Below, piece by piece: positions 23,749 through 34,183 of a stretch of 64,000 bases of DNA. Positions within the stretch are counted from its first letter, which is position 1, and every line of letters starts with the position of its first letter. This DNA comes from Ailanthus altissimus (Eukaryota > Streptophyta > Magnoliopsida > Sapindales > Simaroubaceae), in assembly GCA_946807835.1 (NCBI GenBank), contig OX327696.1, forward strand, positions 6,522,501 to 6,586,500, written 5' to 3'. The position numbers and the translations under genes were made by a program. The notes under the pieces are model-generated. The model was not told the origin of the DNA and did not search any database. It worked only from the letters and a program-made list of their open reading frames with translations.

Positions 23749-24369
23749 GTGTGCAAAGTACAAGATAAAATTTTTCCTCCATCATCTTTCAGAAATTCTG
23801 ATAAATCTTTATCATGTTAAACTTTTTACGCAATATGTGTGTATTTAGGACACATGTCAAGAGGGTGTGCAGTGAAAAATATATGACATTTGATATTTAT
23901 TATAAGAAGTAACAGAGAATTGTTCTTTTTTCCAACACAAATTTGAAATTGTTTTAGGAGATTTTTACTCTTAATCTAATTTTTCGTTGGTCTAGGGTCA
24001 GAGATCTATTTTGAGGAACAACAATTCTATAAAAATGAACTCATAAAATTGGAGTAAATTTAATTCACCTCCCTTAAACCTTAGTTGAACTATAGCCAAA
24101 TAACCCAAAAACATTAATCAAATTGAAAACACGTCAGCCATTTTATTAACTTGGAGACTCCAAAGCATTTCATTCAAATCAAAGGATTAGCCAACATGAT
24201 GAACAGAAGATGTTCAATAAAATAGTAGCAAACAACTCCTCCAGTAGGAGAAGTACATATTCTCATTAGCTCTCCAGAAGTAATGCCTCATCACTTGCAC
24301 ATTCATCTACTCCTTAAGATGTTTGTTCTTTCTCAGCTTTATAATCCGAAAGCATATTACTTTGGCATG
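23749..24369 (-). other. Inverted block: end and 3' flank of the ADH-like gene
   Basis: Read on the minus strand from 24369, this begins with the last ADH codons and continues with what should be its 3' UTR and downstream DNA, ending ...actttgcacac beside A1. No other gene is recognised in it. Its orientation is opposite to the rest of the ADH gene. Confidence 0.8.
24357..24369 (-). pseudogene. Last codons of the ADH-like gene, displaced and inverted
   Basis: On the minus strand, CATGC followed by CAAAGTAA supplies Met-Pro-Lys-stop. Joined to ...CVIH at 15849 it gives the CVIHMPK ending normal for plant ADH-like proteins. CATGC is also the target-site duplication of element B, seen as CTTGC at 15849-15853. 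Confidence 0.85.
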
Positions 24370-24704
24370 TATTAACATGTATAGAATATTTGCTTCAAGG
24401 CTCAGATGATTTCTTACTTCAACAAATGAGATGACGACTGATTTAGGGAGTTACAAAATGCTGAGGTGGCTGCTGACTCAGCATAAGTTTGTTACAACAA
24501 CTTTTAGATATTTGTAGTTTTTCCGCCAAAATGTATTCTCTTGCTTTAGTTTATTATTCTATTTTAGTGACCACTATATAAAGCATTTTATATCATTCGT
24601 GTGTAATCAATCAAAATTACTAATAAGAAAAGTTTTTTTCCTCTGTAATTTTTATCTGGTTTTACAGCAAACTACCAGTATCCTTTACATTTTTATATGG
24701 TATC
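24370..24704 (+). mobile_element. Element B 5' LTR with partial PBS, inverted relative to the rest of B
   Basis: The LTR is 24370-24697 (328 bp) and is the reverse complement of 15854-16169. TGGTATC, the first 7 bases of the iMet PBS, follows at 24698-24704 and is then cut by A2. The missing part (atagcacaatc, then the gag ATG) is at 20586-20567 on the minus strand. Confidence 0.92.
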
Positions 24705-25567
24705 TGTTAGAAAATTGGTGATTCAACAATCTTAGTTGGACAAGAATTGAGATGAATACCAAAGTAGAGAGTCACAAGAAGTCTAAAATATGTGGGACAC
24801 GTATAGAGAAGTCTAGGACATGTGGGAGACGTAGAGGGAAGCAAAACGAGACTCGAAGACATGAAGGAAGCGAAGAAAATGTAGGGGATGCCACCAGAGC
24901 TGAGCACCGCGGCACCCATGGTTGAGCGACGCAGCGCCCAGGACAGCTACCCAGCGCTGCAGCATTGGGTCCTCAGCGCTGCGGCGCCCAGGGACGAGTG
25001 CCGCAGCGCCAGACGCTTCAAAAGTTAATTTTTCATCCGAATTTTGAGTTTTGGGAAGTTTTGAACTTCCAAAATAAGTGGACTCTTACTCCAACAAGGA
25101 ATAGGGTTAGTAGGCATGAAATACATTCTATATAAACACTTGTAAACCTTTTAGTTGAGAATAAGCATTAAGAGAGACTCTGAGAGAGGGGAAGAACTGG
25201 GTAGACACTAAGTGCTTGTGTGCACTAGGATAGAACCGTCGTTTAGGTGATCATTGTTCGTGATAAAGCAAGGGTTCACTAAACATTAGGTTCTTTTGAG
25301 GGTTCTTCAGATTGAGTTTTCTTTGTAAAATCTCTAGGGAGTTAATAAGAGAGGTTAGGATCCTTGGATCCACCGTGGACGTAGGCAATTGGCCGAACCA
25401 CGTGAAATTGTGTTGTGCTCTTTTGTTTTATGCTTTGGATTTTTGTTATCTTTTGCTTGATTAACAGGTTATTCAACTGTACAAAGAAGTTAGGGTTCTA
25501 GGTTGGACTTTGGGTTCCTCGTTTCAACATAACCTCGAGAGAGAGAAGGGAGTTACTTCCCTCAACA
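24705..25567 (+). repeat. 5' LTR of A2
   Basis: 863 bp, starting TGTTAGAAAATTGG and ending CCCTCAACA. A GC-rich island with repeated gcgccgcagcgcc-like motifs lies at about 24895-25015, and cattctatataaacac near 25125 is the likely TATA region. Confidence 0.92.
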
Positions 25568-25619
25568 AACTGGTATTAGAGCTAAAGGTTCGATAATACA
25601 CACCTGGAGTATTTAAACA

Positions 25620-25798
25620 ATGGCTGCAATCAAGCAAGAAATAGAGAAATTCAATGGGATGAATGAATTCACTCTTTGGAGGAAGAAGGTTAGGGCTCTA
25701 CTAGTGAAGAAAGGGCTAGACTCAGCCTTAGAAGAAGCCAGCTCCTCAACTAGCAATGGGACGACAACCTCAAACTTCGGGCAGAAAGATTGGGACAC
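25620..25798 (+). pseudogene. A2 gag, first part
   Basis: ATG at 25620 opens MAAIKQEIEKFNGMNEFTLW and runs open for 59 codons plus two bases to the Athila insertion. Removing the insert and one GACAC copy restores the frame exactly at 35740. Confidence 0.9.
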
Positions 25799-27349
25799 TA
25801 ATGAACACATACAAATGCATATTTGTTAAGAGATTCAGTCACCATTTAATGTCACTAATTTTAGTATTTTCTATATTTTTAGCTTGAAATAAAGTGTTCT
25901 CCTTAAATTGTGATTAATGAATGTTATTTGGACAGGTTTAGGTAAAATGGACATAACTCTCAATGTAGAAATTAAAATAAAGAAATTCTTAAACCTGGTG
26001 CAACATGACTCAATCTTACACAAATTTGAAGAATAGTGGAAAAGCCAAATCCAACATGTTATGGGCCCAAAATTGAGATACAATAGAATCGGGCTACAAC
26101 TTCTGCCAGCTTGACCCAACTCATGTATTTGGACTGTATCTCACAAAATACGTACTCAAGTGGTATAATTCTTAAAGCTGTGAAATTCTGACTTAATTAT
26201 CAATAACCCGTATGTTGATGGTAAAGTCCAAATCAGTTGTTATCATGGACCAAATTGCATTGCAAGTGGATAAAATGGTTGTTGGTCGAATTCTGATGTA
26301 TCTTTGGAAGTTTGCTCATATCTCATTGGATACTCATCCAATTTGCATGAATTGGTGCCTATGGAAAGAAGAGTCAAAATTCTACAACTTTCATGTCGGC
26401 TACAGAGATAAATCGGTCATTTACATTATCAAAAATGTGCTGCAAGTGGATAAATGAGTTTTTGGCTTAAAATTATTGAAGATTGATGTCATCCATGACA
26501 TATGTCTATTCATTGCCTATATAAGGAGACTCTTAGGACATTTTTAATATTAGATAATTCTCTCTTCTTTTCTTCTCATTAACATGTATTATAATCTAGG
26601 CTAGAGTTCTTGGCAAGACTAAGAGATGAACTTTTATGTGTAATAAATCTACTTTCATACTTTAATTCGGTGTCAAGAGCTACAAATGTTGTAAGTTTGA
26701 TTTTGATTAAACTCTTATCTATTTTATCTTCTATAATCCAAAGGTTATAATTCTCATGTCCATATATGTTCAGTCATACTTTTCTTATGTGATTCATGTT
26801 GAATTATAATTGTTACTGGTTACATTGTTTTATATGTTATTCTTTTACTGCAGTATTGTCAAATTGATATATTATCGATCTTGGATAACATGTAAGGGCA
26901 ATAAATGTTTGATATTCAAGTTGATCTTTTACTGCAATATTGTCAAAATGATATATTGTCGATCTTAGATAACTTGTATAAATGAACATGATGTGTGTTA
27001 ATGCTTGCAAAGAGTTTAATTAAATCAAATACATGTGTTATCAAATGTGCTATATTTTACATATCTTCCGATTGATTGTTTGGGATGTGAAACTTTCAAT
27101 TGAGTTATAAGCATTGAATCAAAGTGTAAAGTAGATTTATAAAGCATAATTGTGATTCTCAAAGCCTTGCTTAAATCATCATAAGATATTTTCCTCAATT
27201 CATAGACAATTCTATCTCATCAATTAATTTTATCCTTTGCTACCTCTTTAATATTTTACTTCACCAACCTATTTTGCCAAGAGCTTCCTCGTGGGATCGA
27301 TACTTCAATCTATACTGCAATAGTCGCGTTATATTTTGAGCGTAAACTA
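25799..27349 (+). repeat. 5' LTR of the Athila-LOG element
   Basis: 1551 bp. It starts TAATGAACAC (the 3' copy starts TGATGAATAC) and ends gagcgtaaacta. Two open frames in it, 26212-26457 and 25871-26119, recur in the 3' LTR and have no recognised domain. gcctatataaggagac near 26515 is the likely TATA box. Confidence 0.95.
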
Positions 27350-27353
27350 AATT

Positions 27354-27371
27354 TGGCGCCATTGCCGCGGA
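27354..27371 (+). other. Primer-binding site, tRNA-Asp type
   Basis: tggcgccattgccgcgga matches the plant tRNA-Asp PBS used by Athila-type elements with two apparent substitutions. Confidence 0.8.
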
Positions 27372-27479
27372 GGCACACTAAGCGAAAGTCGGTTGCAATT
27401 CTAAATACTAAAGGGGTAACTTTGTATATTTTCTTTTCTTTGTAAAATCTTAGTTTTATTTCATTTGTTGTAATTTATT

Positions 27480-28125
27480 TATTATACATGGTTGGTTCTA
27501 CCACCTAATTTATTTTGTTTTCTTTAGTTAATTTGTTATATTTTATATTATCTTAATGGCTGGTTTTACCACCTAATTAGTTTATTTTCTTTTTTCTATT
27601 TATCGCACTTTATTTTCTTTTATTTATTTATTGCATTTTTTTTATGGCTGATTTTACCGCCTAACTTCGTTCACTTTCTTTTATTTATTTATTGTACTTT
27701 ACTTTTTTAGTTAATTTGTTGTATTTTCTTTTTATTTTGTGGCTGGTTCTACTGCCTAACTTAGTTTCTTTATTTTTTATTGTACTTTATTTATTTATTG
27801 CACTTTTTTTATTGTACTTTATTTTTATTTTCTTTTACGTATTTATTGCACTTTATTTTCTTTAGTTAATATGTTGTATTTTCTTTTTATTTTAATGGCC
27901 GGTTCTACTGCCTAACCTTATATTTATTTACTTATTGTATTTTCTTTTTATTATTTATTTATTGTACTTTTTTTATCGTACTTTACAGTTTATTATCTTT
28001 TGTTTAGTTATTATATTTATATTTCATGGTTGGTCTTACCACCTAACTCATTTCTATTTCTTGTTGTGTTTTATTACACTTCTTAATTTTCCTTAAGCAT
28101 TTCCTTCCTTAAAAAAAAAAAAAAA
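27480..28125. repeat. Leader repeats in the Athila-LOG element
   Basis: A motif close to tggctggttctaccgcctaa occurs six times (about 27489, 27556, 27644, 27741, 27896 and 28027), each embedded in TTTATTTATTG-rich DNA. Spacing is irregular (65-155 bp). Confidence 0.85.
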
Positions 28126-28311
28126 TTGTTGTTAGGATGTATGCATCGACTTAGAGACAAACGAGGAAGATTTGTGAGAGAACTAGAACTAGAACTAGAA
28201 CTAGAACTAGAACCACCCCCACAATTTGTAAGTGAAGAGAATTCACCTTCTAGTTCATCTTATAATTCTAACACAATAGCCAACACGAAGAAAACTCCGT
28301 TAGAACTCTAA
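28126..28311 (+). pseudogene. Gag N-terminal piece with a GAACTA hexamer run
   Basis: An open frame encodes LRDKRGRFVRE followed by ELELELELEL, produced by about six GAACTA units (28177-28213). It is out of frame with the main gag by an indel before 28380. The hexamer run is a likely cause of length change. Confidence 0.6.
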
Positions 28312-28379
28312 AAGATTACTTGCATCCTACTCGCACAGCCACACCATAATGCATTATATTTCCACCTAACGCACCACAT

Positions 28380-30053
28380 TTGGATTTTAAACCTGGAATG
28401 ATACAACTTCTGCCCACTTTTCATGGTCTAGATAGTGAAAATCCTTATGTACATGTTAGGGAATTTGAAGAAGTAATTGCCACCTTCCATAGCCAACCTG
28501 AAGCCATAGACACTATTAGGCTTAAATTTTTCCCTTTTTCTTTGAAAGATAAAGCAAAGAGTTGGCTATACTCTTTGAGGCCGAGGTCTATAGGAACTTG
28601 GGCAGAAATGACCCAAGCATTTTTCAATAAATACTTCCCACAACACAAAACTAATGGCCTGAAAAGACAAATTTCTTCATTCTCCCAAAAAGACAATGAA
28701 ACCTTATATCAAGCATGGGAAAGGTTTAAAGAGTTGCTAAATCTGTGCCCTCACCATGGGTATGAAAATTGGTGTTTGGTTAGTTATTTCTATGAGGGAC
28801 TCACAATTAGAGAGCCCCAATTTGTTAAGATGATGTGTAATGGGGAGTTCCTTCACAAAGATCCTAAGAAAGCCATAGAATTCCTTAATGACTTAGCCGA
28901 AAAAGCCCATACATGGACTGGACCTAGCATTACTGAAAGCACAAATAGGTCACGACTTAATGGAATTTTCCACCTTAGGGAAGAGGATAACCTCAAAGCC
29001 CAATTAGAGGTCTTAACTAGGGAGTTAGAGGCCTTGAAAACCAAAGATAGAAGGGTCACCCACACGGTTGCTAGAGTTGAGTCACACGATGTCTGTTTTG
29101 TCTGTGGAGGAGCAGAACACTTAGCTCAGGATTGCCCCACTTATAGTGAGATGAGAGGGATATATGAGGAATAATGTAATGCCTTAGGGATGTACAAGAA
29201 GCCTTATTCACCTTACTCTAAAATATATAATCCTAGCTGGAGAAACCACCCAAATTTCAGTTGAAAATATGACCAACAAGCCAACAGCTAGTGGAAACGA
29301 GAACAACAAGCACCGAAGTCTTATGTTGCACCTCAATATAATGCACGACCAACTAGGAGATTTTTAGAGGATACATTATAAGCATTTATGGAGGCACAAA
29401 GTAAGACTAATCAAAAATTTGAAACAATTCTTACACAGGTGGTAGACGAAAACAAAAAAATCAAGAGTCAAATCACAAAGTTGACCAATGCCTTAACTGT
29501 ACAAGAGCGAGGTAAGTTTCCATCTCAACTTCAATCCAATCCGAAAAGACAATTCATGGCACAAGCTTCTACTTCTATTGTTGAAAATCTCAAAAAAGTC
29601 AATGCCATTACTACTCGAAGTGGTAAGATTGTAAGTGAGCCTACTTCTGAAATTAACACATCTACGAATAGCAAAGACGCCCCCCTTGAAAAAGAGGCCA
29701 CAGTGGAAAAAGAGCCTGAAAATAAGTTTTCAATCCCAGTGCCTTTTCCTCAAGCTTTTCGACCGGTTGGGAAAAATTCAGAAATTCAAGGTGAGATTTT
29801 AGAACATTTGAAACAAGTTAAGATTAATCTTCCCTTGTTGCATTTGATTAAGCAGGTTCCAACTTATGCCAAAGTCATCAAGGATTTATGCACTATCAAA
29901 AGAAAACACCATGTGAAGAAAACTGCATTTTTGGCAGAACAGGTAAGTGCAGTGATTGAACAAAAGACACCACCCAAGTATAAAGACCCAGGATGTCCCA
30001 CAATCTCCTGCCAAATTGGGACACATGAGTTTGGTCAAGCTTTATTGGACTAA
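28380..30053 (+). pseudogene. Athila-type gag, with point stops
   Basis: The frame holds GMIQLLPTFHGLDSENPYVH, the retrotransposon gag core (FFPFSLKDKAKSWLYSL), and a zinc knuckle CFVCGGAEHLAQDC (28.38-29.17 kb). After stops at 29172 and shortly after, it continues in the same frame through SLEDTLQAF-like sequence and KKVNAITTRSGKIV, a conserved Athila segment before protease. The frame ends at TAA 30051-30053, immediately after the protease Asp. Confidence 0.9.
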
Positions 30054-30401
30054 GGAGCAAGTGTAAATTTAATGCCTTATTCTATTTACTTGCAATTGGG
30101 ACTTGGTGAGATTAAACCAACATCTGTAGTCCTACAATTAACTGACCGATCAATCAAGAAACCACGGGAAATAGTAGAAGATGTTTTGTTGCAAATTGAT
30201 AAATTTTACTACCCTGTTGATTTTCTTGTTTTAGATACTCATTCTGTTGTTAACATGGAGTCAAAAATCCTTCTTATTTTGGGAAGACCTTTTCTAGCCA
30301 CTGTTAACGCTCTTATTAATTGCAGAAATGGTCTAATGAAATTATCTTTTAGGAATATGACTCTTGAGGTGAACATTTTTAATATTGGCAAACAACCATG
30401 A
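30000..30401 (+). pseudogene. Athila-type aspartic protease, broken at the active site
   Basis: The sequence FGQALLD is followed by a TAA and then GASVNLMPYSIYLQLGLGE, so the catalytic LLDxGAS box has a stop in place of the residue after Asp. ILLILGRPFLATVNALINC is the C-terminal flap and ILGRPFL motif. The frame ends at TGA 30399. Confidence 0.88.
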
Positions 30402-30428
30402 GAAGAAGACGAATGTTATCATTCATAT

Positions 30429-31088
30429 ATGGTAGACACACTTGTAGCGGAGGAATCTTATAAAAATCTTGGCTCTCATTCTTTAGAAAATCTCTTTGAT
30501 TTTAAAAAATTACATTATCCTGATGAAATAACTAATGTGTTTAGTATTTTTGACTCACAGGATAAAGAGATTCGATTTTGGAAACCAGGCATTGAAGAGT
30601 TGCCACGAGAGAGGGAGAAACCAAAACCATCAAACCTTGGGACACCACGTGTCATCATTAGTAACCAAGGAACACATTTCTGTAACCGTTCTTTTAAAGC
30701 TTTGAATGCTGCAAGTCTTCAGAGAAAGTTACAATTGTCAGAAATAGAAGAGCTACGAAATGACGCACATGACAACTCCAGAATTTACAAAGCTAAAATG
30801 AAAGCAGCTCATGATAAACAGATCTTAAGGAAACACTTTGATCCAAATCAATGGGTCTATCTTTATGATTCTCGATTGCATTTACACCCTGGAAAGTTAA
30901 GATCTGTTTGGACTGGTCCATTTATGGTAAGACATGTTTTTTCTAATGGTGCTGTCAAAATCGAGGACCCCATTGATGGGTGAATTTTCAAAGTGAATGA
31001 ACAGCGGCTAAAAAGCTACGTGAAAAAAGTAGACGATTTTATGTACCTAGGCGAGATCCCTCTTGTGGATCCTGTCTATTATGATTGA
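30429..31088 (+). pseudogene. Post-protease region fused to integrase remnants
   Basis: In the same frame as gag, EIRFWKPGIEELP leads straight into LGTPRVIISNQGTHFCNRSF (integrase core, second Asp box) and then, after a second deletion, into LSEIEELRNDAHDNSRIYK, LRKHFDPNQWVYLYDSRLHL and PGKLRSVWTGPFMVRHVF, the integrase C-terminus. RT and RNase H are completely absent. One TGA at 30981 precedes the tail to 31088. Confidence 0.88.
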
Positions 31089-31333
31089 TCAGGTTCAATC
31101 TATCTGTACCATATTTTATATTTTATCTTTTGACTTTTTATTTTATCTTTTATTTTCTTTCACATTTTCTTTTACTTTATTTTCTTCTTTTTATTTATTT
31201 ATTTTTTCTTCAGTGTGATTTTATTTCCCTGTCAAGTGGCGGATATGGTACTTCGTGACTATTAAAGTCGGTTTCTCAGTTCCCTAAAAACTATCCCGCA
31301 AACTGTGCATTCATCTCTTTTCTTTCTTTCAAA

Positions 31334-31881
31334 ATGGATCACATTCTTGCCAACCTTAAAAAACGTTTTCCTTCTTTGCCTCAAAATGCTCTACTTAAGA
31401 TTTATAAAGCACGGTGTGCAAGACTAAGGCTGTTGATGTTGGGTAATATCCCTGTGGACATTCGTTGGTTAATTGAAGTCAAGGTTCAGTTGTCTGGTGA
31501 GTTTGAAAATAATTTTGTTTCTCATATGCCTGGTCTTGGAAAAAGCTCTTATGCCAAAAGACGACGAGCAAAGAGGTTACAAGTCTGTCATAAATATGCT
31601 CGATGAAATTGTAACCGCAGTTGTCATTCTTTAGGATTTGTATCTAGAAATCGAGAAGACAAAATTCAGTTCATTAAGGATGATTGAGTAAGGAGTCTTT
31701 GGATGATATCCTATTGACTCTTGAGACGCATCCCCGTGGGCTCGTGCAATGTGAACTTCTCAATTTATGGAACAAATTCAAAAATGAACATCAACGGTAT
31801 AGTCTCGAGAATCTGACTCTAAAAGACCCTGTTTGCCAATTTATAAGAAAATTGGATGGAAAGCCTATCCCCGACCCATAG
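31334..31881 (+). pseudogene. Unknown ORF between integrase and LOG, split by a stop and a frameshift
   Basis: 31334-31606 opens MDHILANLKKRFPSLPQN and has RARLRLLMLGN-like helix sequence, then a basic cluster (AKRRRAKRL) and Cys residues (CHKYAR, stop, NCNRSCH). After the TGA and one frameshift near 31683 it resumes with SLDDILLTLETHPRGLVQCE and ends GKPIPDP at 31881. Pieced together it would be roughly 180 residues. The basic run plus Cys/His cluster suggests nucleic-acid or zinc binding, but I do not recognise a family. It lies where Athila elements carry an env-like gene and is not similar to that, as far as I can see. Confidence 0.5.
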
Positions 31882-32196
31882 AGGGCGTTTAAGCCGTTAC
31901 TGGACGTAAAACCAGAGGAAGATGTGAGCCACAATCATAACTACTTGTAAATACATGTGTTTTAATTTCAAACTTTATTTTATGAATAGTAGGGCTATTC
32001 ATGTAGATGTCTTAAATTCAAATCTTTTTGTTCAATAATGCATGTGGGTCATTAAGTTTAAATTTTTGTGTTTTATTTTTAACTCTCTTCTGACAAACTG
32101 TCGGGTTACCATAATCATTGTTATCATTTGGTACTCTATAAATATAGCACCTCATTTTCTTCATTTTCATATATTGAGATAAAGGTGAGTGTAGAT

Positions 32197-32844
32197 ATGG
32201 AGAAAACCCCAGTTCAACAATTTTGAAATATATGTGTATTTTGTGGATCTAGTCCTGGGGAGAGTAAAGTGTTTGTAGAAGCAGCAAACAATTTAGGAAA
32301 AACATTAGCTGCAAGAAAAATTCATTTGACTTATGGAGGGGGTAGCCTTGGGTTAATGGGGTGTGTGTCAACAGCTGGACATTTAGGAGGAAGTCAAGTT
32401 TTAGGTATTATTCCTACAGCTTTAGCCGTGGAAAACTTAACCGGGAAAATAATAGGGGAAGAATTACGAGTCTCTTCCATGCATGAACGTATAGCTAGAA
32501 TGCTTTGTTATGCAGATGCTTTTATTGCTTTACCAGGTGGTTTTGGTACCTTGGAAGAAATTTTTCAAATTGTCTCTTGGGCTCAACGGAATATTCACCG
32601 AAAACCTATAGGTTTGTTGAATGTTAATAGCTATTTTGATTGCTTACTTTGTTTTCTTGATCAAGCTGTGGAACAGAATTTTATTTCACATTTGGCGCGA
32701 CAGATCCTAGTTTCTGCTACTAAGGCGGATGAATTGATTAACAAATTACAGGCAGTTACCTACGAACCTGACCCAGCAATAACTCGGATCGATTGGTCAG
32801 TGGGCCTTAACAAGCGAAAATTGGATCTGACACTTCGTTTGTAA
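32197..32844 (+). pseudogene. LOG-like: Captured LOG-type cytokinin riboside 5'-monophosphate phosphoribohydrolase
   Basis: ATG at 32197 opens MEKTPVQQF; codon 10 is TGA (32224-32226), where LOG proteins usually have a Lys or Arg. The frame is then open for 205 codons to TAA 32842. It contains ICVFCGSSPGESK (N-terminal nucleotide-fold motif), LTYGGGSLGLMG, MHERIARM (Arg of the catalytic pair) and ALPGGFGTLEE (the PGGxGTxxE LOG signature with catalytic Glu), then KPIGLLNVNSY. Length is normal for LOG (about 215). LOG enzymes release active cytokinin bases from nucleotide forms in the cytosol. There are no introns, although plant LOG genes have several, so capture through RNA is likely. A downstream start after the TGA would lose the first sheet. 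Transcription would come from the 5' LTR or an unknown internal promoter. Confidence 0.9.
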
Positions 32845-34183
32845 ATTTTTCTTTGTTTTATTTATTTATCAGCATCATCATTTTAGTTTATATTTGCTTA
32901 AGTGTCTTTTAGGTTTGTTTCTTTCAAATAACTGGTATTTCAGGTAATGTCTCTTATACTTTATCTCTTTTTATTTAAACATTGAGGACAATGTTTCATC
33001 TGGTTTGGCGGAGGATAGTAGACATACATTGCATTTTGTAAAAAAAAAAAAACAATTGTGGTCTGACATTTGATTAAAATGGCAGAGTAAAGAGTTCATT
33101 CTTGAATTCTTGAGACGCATTCTAGGTCAAATTAGAATGGTAGAGTAAGGAGTTTTAGTACTAACTTTTGAAATGCATTTTAACTAACTTTTTGTTGTTT
33201 TGTTTTATATTTCATGCATTGTCGTTTACTGCTTGTAGTCTTGGTAATTCTTGTATAAAGGAATTTTCTTTTCAGCCTAGGTATGATTTCAAAATTGTTT
33301 AGGTTGAGTCACTGTTTCTATTTAGGTTACTAAAGAATGACTTCCAAAATATTTTTGAGCACAATGTTAAGCCTTGTGGTAAGATGGATGATTCAATTTA
33401 TATAGCCAAGAGAATTTTCATGTTTAAGTATATATTTTTCTAATCTCACATATATTTTGTGAGTAAGTGGAAAGGTTGAGAAAACAGCTTATGAACCTTC
33501 ATTGATCCTTTGAATTGGTTAATTTTTGTTTAGATTGATATTATTTAAATTACGGAATAAGTTAGTTGCATTTGCGTATAATATAATTTGGTGAGAAACC
33601 TTTATAATGCTTCTTTGTATTATTTAAAAATATTAAAAAAAAAATAAAAAAAAAAAAGAAGAGGAAACAATTCAGTTTAATAAAGTCTTCATTCAATTTT
33701 AGAAGACAAATATTTTGTAAAGTAGTTTTCTCACCAAGTTATATTTGTATTATTCTCACAAGCCAATTAAAGTTCTAAAGCTAGCGTATGATATGAATAA
33801 TTGATTTAAAAAAAAATAATTTTCCTATCTTTGGATCAATGTTAGTTTGTATGTCTGTCCTTAAAAATGACTTTTTCTTGAGTGCTTAACTGTTTTTCAA
33901 CTCCATAAGAGAAGTCCTAACCTTTTAAATAGTCATACACCTGTGAGGATATGGAACTGAGACTTTTACTTGAAGAAATTATCAAGACTATATCTATTGT
34001 GGTTTGTGGTAAGATGGTTATGGCTTAATTCATAGACACACAAATTTTGGAAGTTATAATTGAAAAAACTATAATAGCAACAGTGATCTTGAACTAACGT
34101 TTTGTTTGAAATGCTTAGATAGTTTTGCATATTCTATTTACGCTTGAATTGCTAGAGACTAGCAATAAGCTGGTTAGGGGCTG
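32845..34183 (+). other. 3' noncoding tail of the Athila-LOG element
   Basis: AT-rich, no gene seen. A near-repeat of gcagagtaa(a/g)gagtt occurs at about 33080 and 33135. gctggttaggggctg directly before the 3' LTR is a weak polypurine tract. Confidence 0.6.

Noticed and set aside
26212..26457. 81-codon open frame repeated at 34598-34843
   Set aside because: Both copies lie in the Athila LTRs; the duplication is the LTR itself, and no domain is recognisable.
5797..27371. tRNA genes at the several tRNA-like matches
   Set aside because: The matches are only 12-18 bases complementary to tRNA 3' ends and lie beside LTRs, so they are primer-binding sites.
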